Part shown: piece by piece, positions 14,821-23,190 of the stretch
Layout: each line of letters starts with the position of its first letter
Numbering within the stretch: position 1 is the first letter of the stretch
Assembly: GCA_900769145.1 (NCBI GenBank)
Contig: CAAGFN010000049.1
Location: 1-45,448, forward strand
Reading direction: 5' to 3'
Length of the DNA stretch: 45,448 nucleotides
Source: Rikenellaceae bacterium
GTDB taxonomy: Bacteria; Bacteroidota; Bacteroidia; Bacteroidales; UBA932
The notes under the pieces: model-generated
What the model was told of the DNA's origin: nothing
The model's input: only the letters and a program-made list of their open reading frames with translations
The model's database searches: none
Position numbers and translations under genes: made by a program

Positions 14821-17275
14821 TTTCCTCCATTGACGTGCCGGCAGTGGTGGTGAACTGCTCCGGATTCCTGAACCCTGCGAGGAAGGCCTTCACGTCCATT
14901 CTCTTCTTGCCGGAGAGCTGCATGTCCGTGATTGAGAGGGCCCCGTCGGCGGTCGTGACGGCGAAGAATGACTTTCCGTCCGAGAGAATGCTGCCAGGAC
15001 TGTCTGCATTGCCAATGCTTCTGCTCCTCATTGATTCCAGTGCCTCTCCGGTCACAGCCTCGCCGAAGAATATCTTCAGTTGCTGTGGTGTACCCGTTCC
15101 GTCAATGCGGACGAGTTCCGTAAACGCTGTCGGATACGGGCTCAGGCCTCTGACGAGATTGTAAATCGCTGTCGTCGTATCCTTCCAGTCAATGTGGCAG
15201 AGGGCCCTGGTGAGTTTAGGTGCCGGTTTCAGTACCTCCGAACCCTGGATGAAACTCCTCTGGACACGGGTCTCCACATTCTTCTCAATGATGCCCTCGA
15301 CAGTCGCAACTACCAGTTCCGAGCCTATGGACATAAGCTTGTCGTGGAGGTCCCCTGCGGTGTCCGTCCTGGCAATGCGGCATTCCTGCCTGAGAATGAT
15401 GCCTCCGGTGTCAATGTCGTGGTCAATCATGAAGGTCGTGACACCGCTCATGTTCTCCCCGTTGATGACAGCCCAGTTGATAGGAGCCGCTCCGCGGTAC
15501 TGTGGCAGAAGGGCGGCGTGGAGGTTGAAGGTACCGAGCTTTGGCATTGTCCAGACCTCCTCAGGAAGCATCCTGAATGCCACCACGACGAAAAGGTCTG
15601 CCTTGAAGTCTGCCAGGGCCTTCAGGAATTCCGGGTCCTTGAGCTTCACAGGCTGGAGAACAGGGATGCCCTGCTCCACGGCGAATTTCTTGACCGCACT
15701 TTCATTGACCTTGAGTCCGCGACCGCTAGGCTTGTCAGCCACAGTCACTACACCCACGACCTTGTGGCCGGCGTCAATGAGGGCCTTGAGAGGGGCAACC
15801 GCGAATTCCGGAGTACCCATATATACGATTCTTGTCTTTCTGAATGTTGTCATAAATCTGCTCTTTATCTTCCTCCACCAGGTGCCGAAATTTTCCGTAT
15901 TGATGATTGCGGAATCGTGTACCGCCTTCCAGGTGAAATACAGGCCCAGAGGGAAGAGAATGATTGTGGATATGAACACTCCTGCCGCTGCCGATACCGC
16001 TCCGTCCCTCGCCAGTTTGGTTCCGGTAATGTCAATGACCCAGTAAAGCACGAAGAACATCACGGCAATGATGGCCGATACTCCCAGGCCGCCCTTCCGG
16101 ATGAATGCCCCGAGAGGCGCCCCGATGAAGAAAAGTATGAAGCAGGCCAATGCCTCCGCAAATTTCTTCAGAAGTTCCACATCCGTCCTCCGGAGAATGT
16201 ACAGATAGCTGTAAACATCATTCTCATAGCTGCTTATCTGCATCTTGAAGTCCGTGGCGATGTTCTTGGCATTCTGGTAGGCTCCCAGTTCGTCCGACTC
16301 GCTCTCCCAATGGCACAGGCGCTTGTCCTCGAAATTGGTGGTGCCCTGGAAATGAGTGGTGGTATCCAGCTGGTTTGCGTACCTTAGCAGCCTCTTCTTG
16401 AAGAAGGCCTCGGTATTTACCGCATGCGCCGAGTCATTGAGATGAGTCAGGGAGTCCTTTCCGTGGCGGAGCTGGCCCAGACTCTTGGCCTTGACCTGGT
16501 CGCCGAACTTGGCCCCCTCCGATTTCTGGAACGCATAGTTCTCCAGCGGGATAATCATCTCCTGGCTGCCGAACGTAATCTTCTGCAGCTGGAGGGAGGT
16601 GTCCCTGTAACTTATCTTGTTGGTCTCCTGATAGTTGATTCCGCTGAACAGCTTGAATGTGAGGAAGTCCTTGCTGGCGGACATCTTCATCATTGCGGAG
16701 TCGGCGATGGTCACGCTGGTATTGCCCTTGTTGCCGGTATGGTCATATACCAGCACGCCGTGCATCATGTTGGTCTTGTCATCCTTGCTGTCCACCCTGA
16801 GCACGTACCCGTCGATTCCGTCGTAGAATGTGCCGGTAGGAATGTTGATTTCCTCCTTCGTGCGTCCGATGTCATCCCTCAATGTGTAAATCTCGTTGAA
16901 TGCCACCGGAACCAGGTTGTTCACAGTGAAAAATGCAATGACGGAGATGATGGCGGCGCAGATTATGAGCGGAGTCAGGATTCTCGTGAGTGAGATTCCT
17001 GCCGATTTCATCGCAATCAGCTCGTTGTTCTCCGCCAGCTGGCCCACAGTCATCACCGATGCCAGCAGCGTGGCCAGAGGCAGGGAGAGCGGAAGCATGG
17101 TGGCGCTTCCCCAGCCCAGGAACTCAAGTATAATCTTGAGTCCCAGTCCCTTGCCCACCAGTTCGTCAATGTAGAGCCAGAGAAACTGCATCATCATGAT
17201 GAAGACCACAATCAGCAGGATACCCACGAAAGGCCCTGCAAAAGACTTCACTATGAATTTGTCCAGTTTCTTCAT
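14792..17275 (-). CDS. Fusion: LptF/LptG-family LPS export permease + methionyl-tRNA formyltransferase
   Basis: One uninterrupted 827-codon frame. Residues 1-474 are a complete YjgP/YjgQ (LptF/G) permease: membrane segments at about 12-34, 56-78, 100-125 and again at 372-393, 399-420 and 427-450, flanking a ~240-residue periplasmic beta domain; it ends GTWWRKIKSRF. Residue 475 is a Met starting MTTFRKTRIVYMGTPEFA, a full-length formyltransferase (353 residues) with the expected N-L-H (fusion residues 584-586), LLPQYRGAAPI, and D622 in the DIDTGG loop. LptF/G moves LPS to the outer membrane; Fmt formylates initiator Met-tRNA in the cytosol. The ATG at 15853 has purine-rich sequence upstream, so Fmt may also be made by internal initiation. 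The permease C-terminus is cytoplasmic in the family, so a fused Fmt would face the right side. Follows alaS by 33 bp. Confidence 0.88.
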   Translation of the reverse strand: MKKLDKFIVKSFAGPFVGILLIVVFIMMMQFLWLYIDELVGKGLGLKIILEFLGWGSATMLPLSLPLATLLASVMTVGQLAENNELIAMKSAGISLTRILTPLIICAAIISVIAFFTVNNLVPVAFNEIYTLRDDIGRTKEEINIPTGTFYDGIDGYVLRVDSKDDKTNMMHGVLVYDHTGNKGNTSVTIADSAMMKMSASKDFLTFKLFSGINYQETNKISYRDTSLQLQKITFGSQEMIIPLENYAFQKSEGAKFGDQVKAKSLGQLRHGKDSLTHLNDSAHAVNTEAFFKKRLLRYANQLDTTTHFQGTTNFEDKRLCHWESESDELGAYQNAKNIATDFKMQISSYENDVYSYLYILRRTDVELLKKFAEALACFILFFIGAPLGAFIRKGGLGVSAIIAVMFFVLYWVIDITGTKLARDGAVSAAAGVFISTIILFPLGLYFTWKAVHDSAIINTENFGTWWRKIKSRFMTTFRKTRIVYMGTPEFAVAPLKALIDAGHKVVGVVTVADKPSGRGLKVNESAVKKFAVEQGIPVLQPVKLKDPEFLKALADFKADLFVVVAFRMLPEEVWTMPKLGTFNLHAALLPQYRGAAPINWAVINGENMSGVTTFMIDHDIDTGGIILRQECRIARTDTAGDLHDKLMSIGSELVVATVEGIIEKNVETRVQRSFIQGSEVLKPAPKLTRALCHIDWKDTTTAIYNLVRGLSPYPTAFTELVRIDGTGTPQQLKIFFGEAVTGEALESMRSRSIGNADSPGSILSDGKSFFAVTTADGALSITDMQLSGKKRMDVKAFLAGFRNPEQFTTTAGTSMEEIRKVSSSTR

Positions 17276-17308
17276 TACCTGTGCGTCAATGCGGAATGCT
17301 TATGCTCT

Positions 17309-19927
17309 CTATGCGGTGCCGAGTTCAATCATCTTGGCGAGAGCGTCCTTGAGACCCTCTGTGTTCTTGCCTCCGGCGGTTGCCAGACCCGGCTGTCCGC
17401 CTCCGCCTCCAAGAATCAGCTTGGCGGCCTCGCGGATATCCTTGCCTGCATTGCGTCCCTTGGCCACAAGGTCCGGAGAATACATCAGCACCAGACTTGG
17501 CTTGCCCTCGAACTCGAATGCGGCCGCAAACATAAAGTTCTCTGTCTTCTTCTGGAGGATGGCAGCTGCATTCTTGATGACATTAGGGTCCGCCGGGCTT
17601 GAGAACTCGACAACTTTCACGCCATTGATTTCCTTGGCCTCCTTGCCGAGTTTTTCGGCTATCCTGGCGGTCTTCTCCTGGACGAAATCCTCGATTTCCT
17701 TCTTGTAGCCCGCATTCTCATCAATGAGTTTCTTTATGGCCTCCACCAGGTTAGGTGTATTGTTGAAGAAGGCCTTGGCATTCTTGATGGACTCTCCGAG
17801 CAGGTGATAATGCTTCCAGGCGGCCTCTCCGGTCACTGCCTCGATACGTCTCACTCCGGCAGCCACGGCACCCTCCGACAGGATAGTGAACATTCCGATG
17901 CGGCCGGTTGCGGAAGCGTGTGTTCCGCCGCAGAGCTCGACTGAGTCACCGAACTTGACCACTCTCACCTTGTCCCCGTATTTCTCTCCGAACAATGCGA
18001 TTGCGCCCATTGCATTGGCCTCCTCCATCGTGGCCTCCCTGTTCTCCTCAAGAGGGGAGTCGAGGCGGATGAGACTGTTGACCAGCTGCTCTGTCTTCTC
18101 CAGTTCCTCGTCAGTCATCTTGGAGAAATGCGAGAAGTCGAAACGGAAATAGTCCGGACCCACGAATGAGCCTTTCTGCTCGACGTGCTTGCCGAGAACC
18201 TCCCTCAGGGCATGGTCGAGAAGGTGGGTAGCCGTGTGATTGGCTGCGATTTTCAGCCTTCTTTCTCCGTCCACGCGGAGGGTGAATGACTCAGAGCAGT
18301 CTGAAGGAATCCTCTCTGCTATGTGGATAGTGAGGTTGTTCTCCTTGACGGTGTTGAGGATATTGATTCTCTCGCCGCTTGCGGACTCTATATATCCGGT
18401 GTCGCCCACCTGTCCGCCCATCTCCGCATAGAACGGAGTGCGGTCGAATACGAGCTGGTACATCACCTTGTTCTTCTGCTTCACTGTGCGCTGCTTGATG
18501 AGGCTTGCCCCGTCGAGCTCCAGGAAGTCATATCCGATGAACTCTCCGCCCTCGGCATCGTGATACTGGATCCAGTCCCCGAACTCGTTTGAAGTGGCCT
18601 GGCGGGCCCTCTCCTTCTGTTTTGCGAGTTCCGCATTGAAACCGTCGAGATCCACAGTGTACCCATTTTCCGAAGCAATGAGTTCTGTGAGGTCAATCGG
18701 GAAGCCGTAAGTATCGTACAGCACGAATGCATCCTTTCCTTCGATTACCTTGGTGCCGGCTGACTTGGCGAGGTAGTCGTCCATCATCCTGATGCCCCTG
18801 TCGAGGGTGCGGAGGAATGACATCTCCTCTTCGCGGATGACTGTTTCAATGAGGGTCTGCTGGCTTCGGAGTTCCGGATAGGCGCCGCCCATGTCGCCGG
18901 CGAGCTGGGGAACCAGCCTGCAGAGGAACGGCTCATTGAATCCGAGGAAGGTGTATCCGTAGCGCACAGCCCTCCTGAGGATACGCCTGATGACGTAGCC
19001 GGCCTTCACATTGGAAGGAAGCTGGCCGTCTGCAATGGAGAAACTGATGGCACGGATGTGGTCGGCGATGACCCTCATTGCCACCTCGGTCTTCTCCGAC
19101 TCGTGGTATGAATGGCCGGAAAGCGCCTCGATTCTGGAAATCATTCCGGTGAAAACGTCTGTGTCGTAGTTGCTCTTCTTGCCCTGGAGCACCATGCAGA
19201 GACGCTCGAAGCCCATTCCCGTGTCAATGTTGCGGGCAGGCAGGGACTCAAGTTCGCCATTGGCCTTCCTGTTGTACTGCATGAACACGAGGTTCCATAT
19301 TTCAATGACGAGAGGGTCGCTCTTGTTCACGAGTTCCCGGCCCGGAACCTTGGCAATTTCCTCCTCGTCCCTCAGGTCAATGTGGATTTCGCTGCAAGGG
19401 CCGCAAGGACCCGTGTCGCCCATCTCCCAGAAATTGTCGTGCTTGTTTCCGAGAAGCACATGGTCCTCAGGAAGATACTTGAGCCAGGCCTGTCTTGCCT
19501 CCTCGTCCATTTCGGTGCCGTCCTCTGCGCTGCCCTCGAAAACGGTGGCGTAAAGTTTGGTCTTGTCAATGCCGTAAACTTCGGTGAGAAGCTCCCATGC
19601 CCAGCTTATGGCCTCTGTCTTGAAATAGTCCCCGAAACTCCAGTTTCCGAGCATCTCGAACATCGTGTGGTGGTATGAGTCGTGTCCGACCTCCTCGAGG
19701 TCATTGTGCTTTCCGCTCACCCTCAGGCATTTCTGCGAATCGGTAGCCCTGCGGGACTTCGGAGTCACATTGCCGAGGAAGATGTCCTTGAACTGGTTCA
19801 TTCCGGCGTTGGTAAACATCAGGGTCGGGTCATTCTTGACCACCATAGGTGCTGAAGGGACAATCTGGTGCCCCTTGGATGCGAAGAAATCCAGGAATTT
19901 CTGTCTTATTTCGTTAGATGTCATCAT
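17309..19927 (-). CDS. alaS: Alanyl-tRNA synthetase
   Basis: About 872 residues from the preferred ATG at 19927 (a second ATG follows directly at 19924; a frame open to 19972 gives an implausible basic extension). N-terminus TSNEIRQKFLDFFASKGHQIV matches AlaRS. Class II motifs are seen in the catalytic domain (GNWSFGDYFK, DTGPCGPCSEIH). The editing domain carries HTATH (about residues 564-568) and CGGTHASATG (about 666), and the C-Ala region ends with GGGGGQPGLATAGG. It charges tRNA-Ala and clears misacylated Ser/Gly. Likely first gene of an operon with the lptG-fmt fusion; divergent from the M23 peptidase genes. Confidence 0.96.
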   Translation of the reverse strand: MMTSNEIRQKFLDFFASKGHQIVPSAPMVVKNDPTLMFTNAGMNQFKDIFLGNVTPKSRRATDSQKCLRVSGKHNDLEEVGHDSYHHTMFEMLGNWSFGDYFKTEAISWAWELLTEVYGIDKTKLYATVFEGSAEDGTEMDEEARQAWLKYLPEDHVLLGNKHDNFWEMGDTGPCGPCSEIHIDLRDEEEIAKVPGRELVNKSDPLVIEIWNLVFMQYNRKANGELESLPARNIDTGMGFERLCMVLQGKKSNYDTDVFTGMISRIEALSGHSYHESEKTEVAMRVIADHIRAISFSIADGQLPSNVKAGYVIRRILRRAVRYGYTFLGFNEPFLCRLVPQLAGDMGGAYPELRSQQTLIETVIREEEMSFLRTLDRGIRMMDDYLAKSAGTKVIEGKDAFVLYDTYGFPIDLTELIASENGYTVDLDGFNAELAKQKERARQATSNEFGDWIQYHDAEGGEFIGYDFLELDGASLIKQRTVKQKNKVMYQLVFDRTPFYAEMGGQVGDTGYIESASGERINILNTVKENNLTIHIAERIPSDCSESFTLRVDGERRLKIAANHTATHLLDHALREVLGKHVEQKGSFVGPDYFRFDFSHFSKMTDEELEKTEQLVNSLIRLDSPLEENREATMEEANAMGAIALFGEKYGDKVRVVKFGDSVELCGGTHASATGRIGMFTILSEGAVAAGVRRIEAVTGEAAWKHYHLLGESIKNAKAFFNNTPNLVEAIKKLIDENAGYKKEIEDFVQEKTARIAEKLGKEAKEINGVKVVEFSSPADPNVIKNAAAILQKKTENFMFAAAFEFEGKPSLVLMYSPDLVAKGRNAGKDIREAAKLILGGGGGQPGLATAGGKNTEGLKDALAKMIELGTA

Positions 19928-20005
19928 AAATATTTTTTTCATTTCGGTTCCGGGTTTGGCACGGTTTTTCATTTACCGCACATGCCTGATTACCCAATCA
20001 AACGG

Positions 20006-20013
20006 CAAAATTA
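20006..20013 (-). promoter_or_regulatory. Possible -7 element of alaS
   Basis: Minus-strand TAATTTTG fits TAnnTTTG and lies about 80 bp upstream of the alaS start. No TTTG at 19-21 bp further upstream, so support is limited to the -7 box and its position. Confidence 0.4.
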
Positions 20014-20035
20014 TAACTTTTTTCTCAAAAAAGAT

Positions 20036-20043
20036 TATATTTG
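20036..20043 (+). promoter_or_regulatory. -7 element abutting the first M23 peptidase gene
   Basis: TATATTTG, an exact TAnnTTTG box, ends 6 bp before the ATG at 20050. If used, transcription would begin at or within a few bases of the start codon, giving a leaderless or nearly leaderless mRNA. No good -33 box was seen. Confidence 0.4.
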
Positions 20044-20049
20044 CGAAAT

Positions 20050-21075
20050 ATGTCTGAGTTCAAACGATATAAACTCAACCCGGAGACCCTTCTGTACGAG
20101 ATTGAGAAAGTATCTCCGAAGTCGAGAGTTATCAAGTTGGCGTTGCTGGTTCTTTCCAGCATTGCCCTGTCGTTCGTGTACTTCTGGCTGGCGACCTCCG
20201 TGTTCGGTTTTGAACTTCCGAAGACAGTGTGGCTGAAGATGGCCAATGCCAGATGGACCTCCAAGATTGAACTCATGAACAGGCAGCTTGACGCTTGCGA
20301 TGCGGCACTCGACGGTCTCGGGGTCAGGGATGACGAGATTTACAGGAACATATTCGGTATGAACCCGATACCTTCGGAGGTAAGAAATGCCGGATTCGGC
20401 GGAGTGAACAGATATGACTACCTGAACATCCTCCCGGAGAGTTCCATATTGAAGAAGACGGCTGTGAGGCTGGATGTCCTGACCAAGAAGACATACGTGC
20501 AGAGCAAGTCTCTGGATGAGGTGGAGGCGATGTCCAGGAAGGCCGGTGACATGGCTTCCTGCATACCTGCCGTACCGCCGATAGCCCCGGAAGAGGGTAC
20601 TTTCAGGATGTCGAGTTCGTTCGGCTACAGGACCGACCCGATTACGAGGATATCCAAGATGCACACCGGCTTCGATTTCGCCTGCAAGCCCGGCAATCCG
20701 ATATATGCGACCGGGGACGGCGTGGTGGAATCCGTGAGCTTCGAGCTTTTCGGCTACGGCAACTCCATCATCATCGACCACGGTTTCGGCTACAAGACCA
20801 GATACGCCCATCTCAAGACCATATCAGTGGGCGAGGGGATGAAGGTTAAGCGTGGAGAGAGGATAGGGGAGTCCGGCAATTCAGGCCGTTCCACCGGTCC
20901 GCATCTTCACTATGAGGTGATATACCGCGGCCGCTACGTCAATCCGTACAACTATTTTGATATGGAGATGCCTCTCGACGAATACAAGTCGATGGTGGCC
21001 AAGTCCTCCGCAGAGTCCGGGAACATCACGGAGGAGAACTTCCGTTCAACTCTCAAACGGGGGGCTTCGAGATGA
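20050..21075 (+). CDS. M23-family (LytM) peptidase, membrane-anchored
   Basis: 341 residues from ATG 20050 (MSEFKRYKLNPETLLYE); a TTG 9 bp upstream is inside the predicted promoter. One membrane segment at about 32-58, then a periplasmic helical region, then an LytM domain from about residue 180. Zinc ligands are visible in HTGFD, and the second pair in GPHLHYEV, so this looks catalytically complete. It would cut peptide cross-links of peptidoglycan, or act in regulating such cutting. It overlaps the next gene, a paralogue of similar design, by ATGA. Confidence 0.9.
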   Translation: MSEFKRYKLNPETLLYEIEKVSPKSRVIKLALLVLSSIALSFVYFWLATSVFGFELPKTVWLKMANARWTSKIELMNRQLDACDAALDGLGVRDDEIYRNIFGMNPIPSEVRNAGFGGVNRYDYLNILPESSILKKTAVRLDVLTKKTYVQSKSLDEVEAMSRKAGDMASCIPAVPPIAPEEGTFRMSSSFGYRTDPITRISKMHTGFDFACKPGNPIYATGDGVVESVSFELFGYGNSIIIDHGFGYKTRYAHLKTISVGEGMKVKRGERIGESGNSGRSTGPHLHYEVIYRGRYVNPYNYFDMEMPLDEYKSMVAKSSAESGNITEENFRSTLKRGASR

Positions 21076-22016
21076 GCAGATATGTAGTTGACAAGGATTT
21101 CAATCTCAGGAAGGTGACTCATTCCGTAGGGGGTGTCCTGATGACATCGCTCAAATGGCTCATTGCCACGGTTTCCCTTGCTGCATTCTACTATATATTT
21201 TTCTCTTTCCTGATATCGACCGACGAGGAGAAGAGGCTCAAGCGGGAAAACCGCATGTACGAGAAACTCTACCCCGGGATGGAGGCGAAGGAGCAGCTCA
21301 TTTCGGATGTGGTGAGGGGTCTCCAGTCCAGGGACAATGCCATCTACGAGAGACTTTTCAATGCGGATGCTCCCGAAATGGACCCGCTTGGCCGGATGTC
21401 GTTCATATTTGACGAGGATACCATGCCTGACAGCGACATCGTGAGATATTCCGAAAACCGTATCACCGCACTTTCCGATGTGTCCGCCGATATTGAGTCC
21501 GACTTCCTGGAACTTTTTTCGGGGATGGCTTCAAAACATACCGCAATGCCTCCGTTGACTGTGCCTGTCCCGGGTCTTAAACCAGCCCAGGTAGGGGCTT
21601 CTGTAGGCCAAAAAATCAATCCGTTCTACAAGGTCATGTCCCAGCACGACGGTATTGACCTCATTGTAGGGCAGGGTACACCAGTGCTTGCCGCCGGAGA
21701 TGGAGTAGTTTCCGAGGTAAGGCGCTCCGGAAAGGGGCTGGGCAACATAGTGGAAATTACTCACGACGGTGGCTATGTGACGGTCTATGCCCATCTGGAG
21801 GACATCGTGGTGAGGAAAGGGGAGAGGGTTAAGGCCGGGAAGAAACTGGCCGATGTCGGCATTTCCGGCAATTCGTTCGCCCCTCATCTTCATTATGAGG
21901 TGAGGCGTGACGGGAAAGTCCTGGACCCGGTGAACTTCTTCTTCGCCACATTTACCCCCGAAGAATACACCAGGGCGGCGTATCTGGCTGCAACTACCGG
22001 GCAGTCAATGGATTAG
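21072..22016 (+). CDS. M23-family (LytM) peptidase, second paralogue
   Basis: 314 residues. N-terminal membrane segment at about 24-46, coiled-coil-prone periplasmic linker, then an LytM domain from about residue 185. Metal-ligand motifs are QHDGIDL and APHLHYEV; the conserved GDGVVSEV and GNSFAPHLHY strands fit active M23 enzymes. It starts inside the stop codon of the previous gene (ATGA), implying translational coupling and perhaps joint function in cell-wall remodelling. The two share domain order and about the same length but differ clearly in sequence, so the duplication is old. Confidence 0.9.
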   Translation: MSRYVVDKDFNLRKVTHSVGGVLMTSLKWLIATVSLAAFYYIFFSFLISTDEEKRLKRENRMYEKLYPGMEAKEQLISDVVRGLQSRDNAIYERLFNADAPEMDPLGRMSFIFDEDTMPDSDIVRYSENRITALSDVSADIESDFLELFSGMASKHTAMPPLTVPVPGLKPAQVGASVGQKINPFYKVMSQHDGIDLIVGQGTPVLAAGDGVVSEVRRSGKGLGNIVEITHDGGYVTVYAHLEDIVVRKGERVKAGKKLADVGISGNSFAPHLHYEVRRDGKVLDPVNFFFATFTPEEYTRAAYLAATTGQSMD

Positions 22017-22046
22017 CAGTTCTGAACCTTATAATTGTTCCAACGT

Positions 22047-22364
22047 ATGTCAAAGCTCTATTATTCGATAGGTGAGGTCGCGGAGATTCTCGGTGAGAAT
22101 GTTTCGCTCATCAGGTTCTGGTCCGACTATTTCTCCAAGTTCATAAAACCGGAGAGGAATGCCAAGGGCAACCGTCTCTACAAGGCCGAGGACCTGGAAA
22201 CCCTCAAGCAGATTCATCTCCTCGTCAAGTCCAACGGGATGACCCTTCCGGGAGCCGCCTCCAAGATGGCAGCGGACCGCAAGAGCGTGGAGGCCAGGGT
22301 GAAAGCATTGAATTATCTCAAGGACATACGCCAGCAGCTTGTGGAGGTCAGGGATTCATTATAG
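22047..22364 (+). CDS. MerR-family transcriptional regulator
   Basis: 105 residues from ATG 22047; a TTG 12 bp upstream is unlikely. The sequence MSKLYYSIGEVAEILGENVSL, then RFWSDYFSKFIKP and GNRLYKAEDLETL, is a MerR winged helix-turn-helix, followed by a short coiled coil. There is no effector domain, as in small MerR proteins. In Bacteroidota this gene commonly sits between an M23 peptidase gene and nif3, as here. Its target is unknown. Confidence 0.88.
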   Translation: MSKLYYSIGEVAEILGENVSLIRFWSDYFSKFIKPERNAKGNRLYKAEDLETLKQIHLLVKSNGMTLPGAASKMAADRKSVEARVKALNYLKDIRQQLVEVRDSL

Positions 22365-22376
22365 GAAGAATTTGAC

Positions 22377-23156
22377 ATGAAGGTTAGGGATATTGCAGCC
22401 TGCATTGAGGAATTTGCACCTCTTTCCCTGCAGGAAGAATGGGATAACAGCGGTCTTGCCATCGGTTCACCCGGGGATGAGGTCCGGGGCGTGCTGGTGG
22501 GCTTTGACTGCACGCCTGGACTCATTGACGAGGCAGTGGAACTCGGGGCGGATATGGTGGTGACTCATCATCCGCTGCTGTTCAGGGGTTTGAAGAAGAT
22601 TGACGGAGGGGACCCGGTGACCCGCGCCGTGATGAAAGCCATCAAGGCGGGTGTCGCCGTCTATGCTGCCCACACCAATGCGGACAAGGTCCCTGACGGG
22701 GTGAGCGGTGCCATGGCGAGACGGCTCGGGCTTGTTGACACCCGCATTCTCGACGAGGATGGGGAAGGCACAGGTCTCGGCATCGTGGGCAATCTTCCGG
22801 AGGCCATGCCGGCAGACCGGGCTGTGGCTATGGTCAAGGAAAGATTCGGTCTGGAACACGCAAGATGCTCATTGCCTTGTTCTTCTCCGGTCAGCCGTGT
22901 GGCAGTATGCGGAGGCAGCGGCTCGTCCCTTATCGGGGCGGCGGTACGGTCCGGGGCCCAGCTCTATGTAACCGGAGATGTCTGCTACCATAACTATTTC
23001 ATTGACGGGGATTTCATGATAATGGACATAGGGCATTTCGAGAGTGAGATTGATATCGTGGAAATATTATTTTCTTTGATACGGAAAAAATTTCCTAACT
23101 TTGCAGTCTTTAGGAGCAGCCGCCTGCGGGAGAATTGTCCCGTCAGGTGTATCTGA
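22377..23156 (+). CDS. Nif3-like dinuclear metal center protein (YbgI/DUF34 type)
   Basis: 259 residues. WDNSGLAIG near residue 22, VVTHHPLLF (about 61-69, a metal-binding His pair), AHTNAD (about 98-103) and the C-terminal GHFESE motif are the DUF34/Nif3 signatures. The chain is the short form without the ~110-residue insert seen in some Firmicutes and Bacteroidota homologues. The role is poorly defined, with GTP cyclohydrolase-related and cofactor-repair roles suggested. It lies 12 bp after the MerR gene. A promoter for the next gene overlaps its 3' end. Confidence 0.9.
   Translation: MKVRDIAACIEEFAPLSLQEEWDNSGLAIGSPGDEVRGVLVGFDCTPGLIDEAVELGADMVVTHHPLLFRGLKKIDGGDPVTRAVMKAIKAGVAVYAAHTNADKVPDGVSGAMARRLGLVDTRILDEDGEGTGLGIVGNLPEAMPADRAVAMVKERFGLEHARCSLPCSSPVSRVAVCGGSGSSLIGAAVRSGAQLYVTGDVCYHNYFIDGDFMIMDIGHFESEIDIVEILFSLIRKKFPNFAVFRSSRLRENCPVRCI
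23075..23103 (+). promoter_or_regulatory. Internal promoter in the 3' end of nif3
   Basis: TTTG (23075-23078), 17 bp, TAACTTTG (23096-23103). The -7 box is exact; the spacer is 2 bp short of the usual 19-21. It would give an ~80-nt leader for the zinc-ribbon gene, including a small hairpin (CCTGCGGGA with TCCCGTCAGG, about 23122-23148). Confidence 0.4.
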
Positions 23157-23190
23157 TTGATAATGAACGAATAATATAATTATATCAAAT

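Noticed and set aside
15080..16387. Long open frame (435 codons) on the + strand opposite the lptG-fmt gene
   Set aside because: Antisense shadow of a GC3-biased gene; peptide is Val/His/Arg-rich without domain features.
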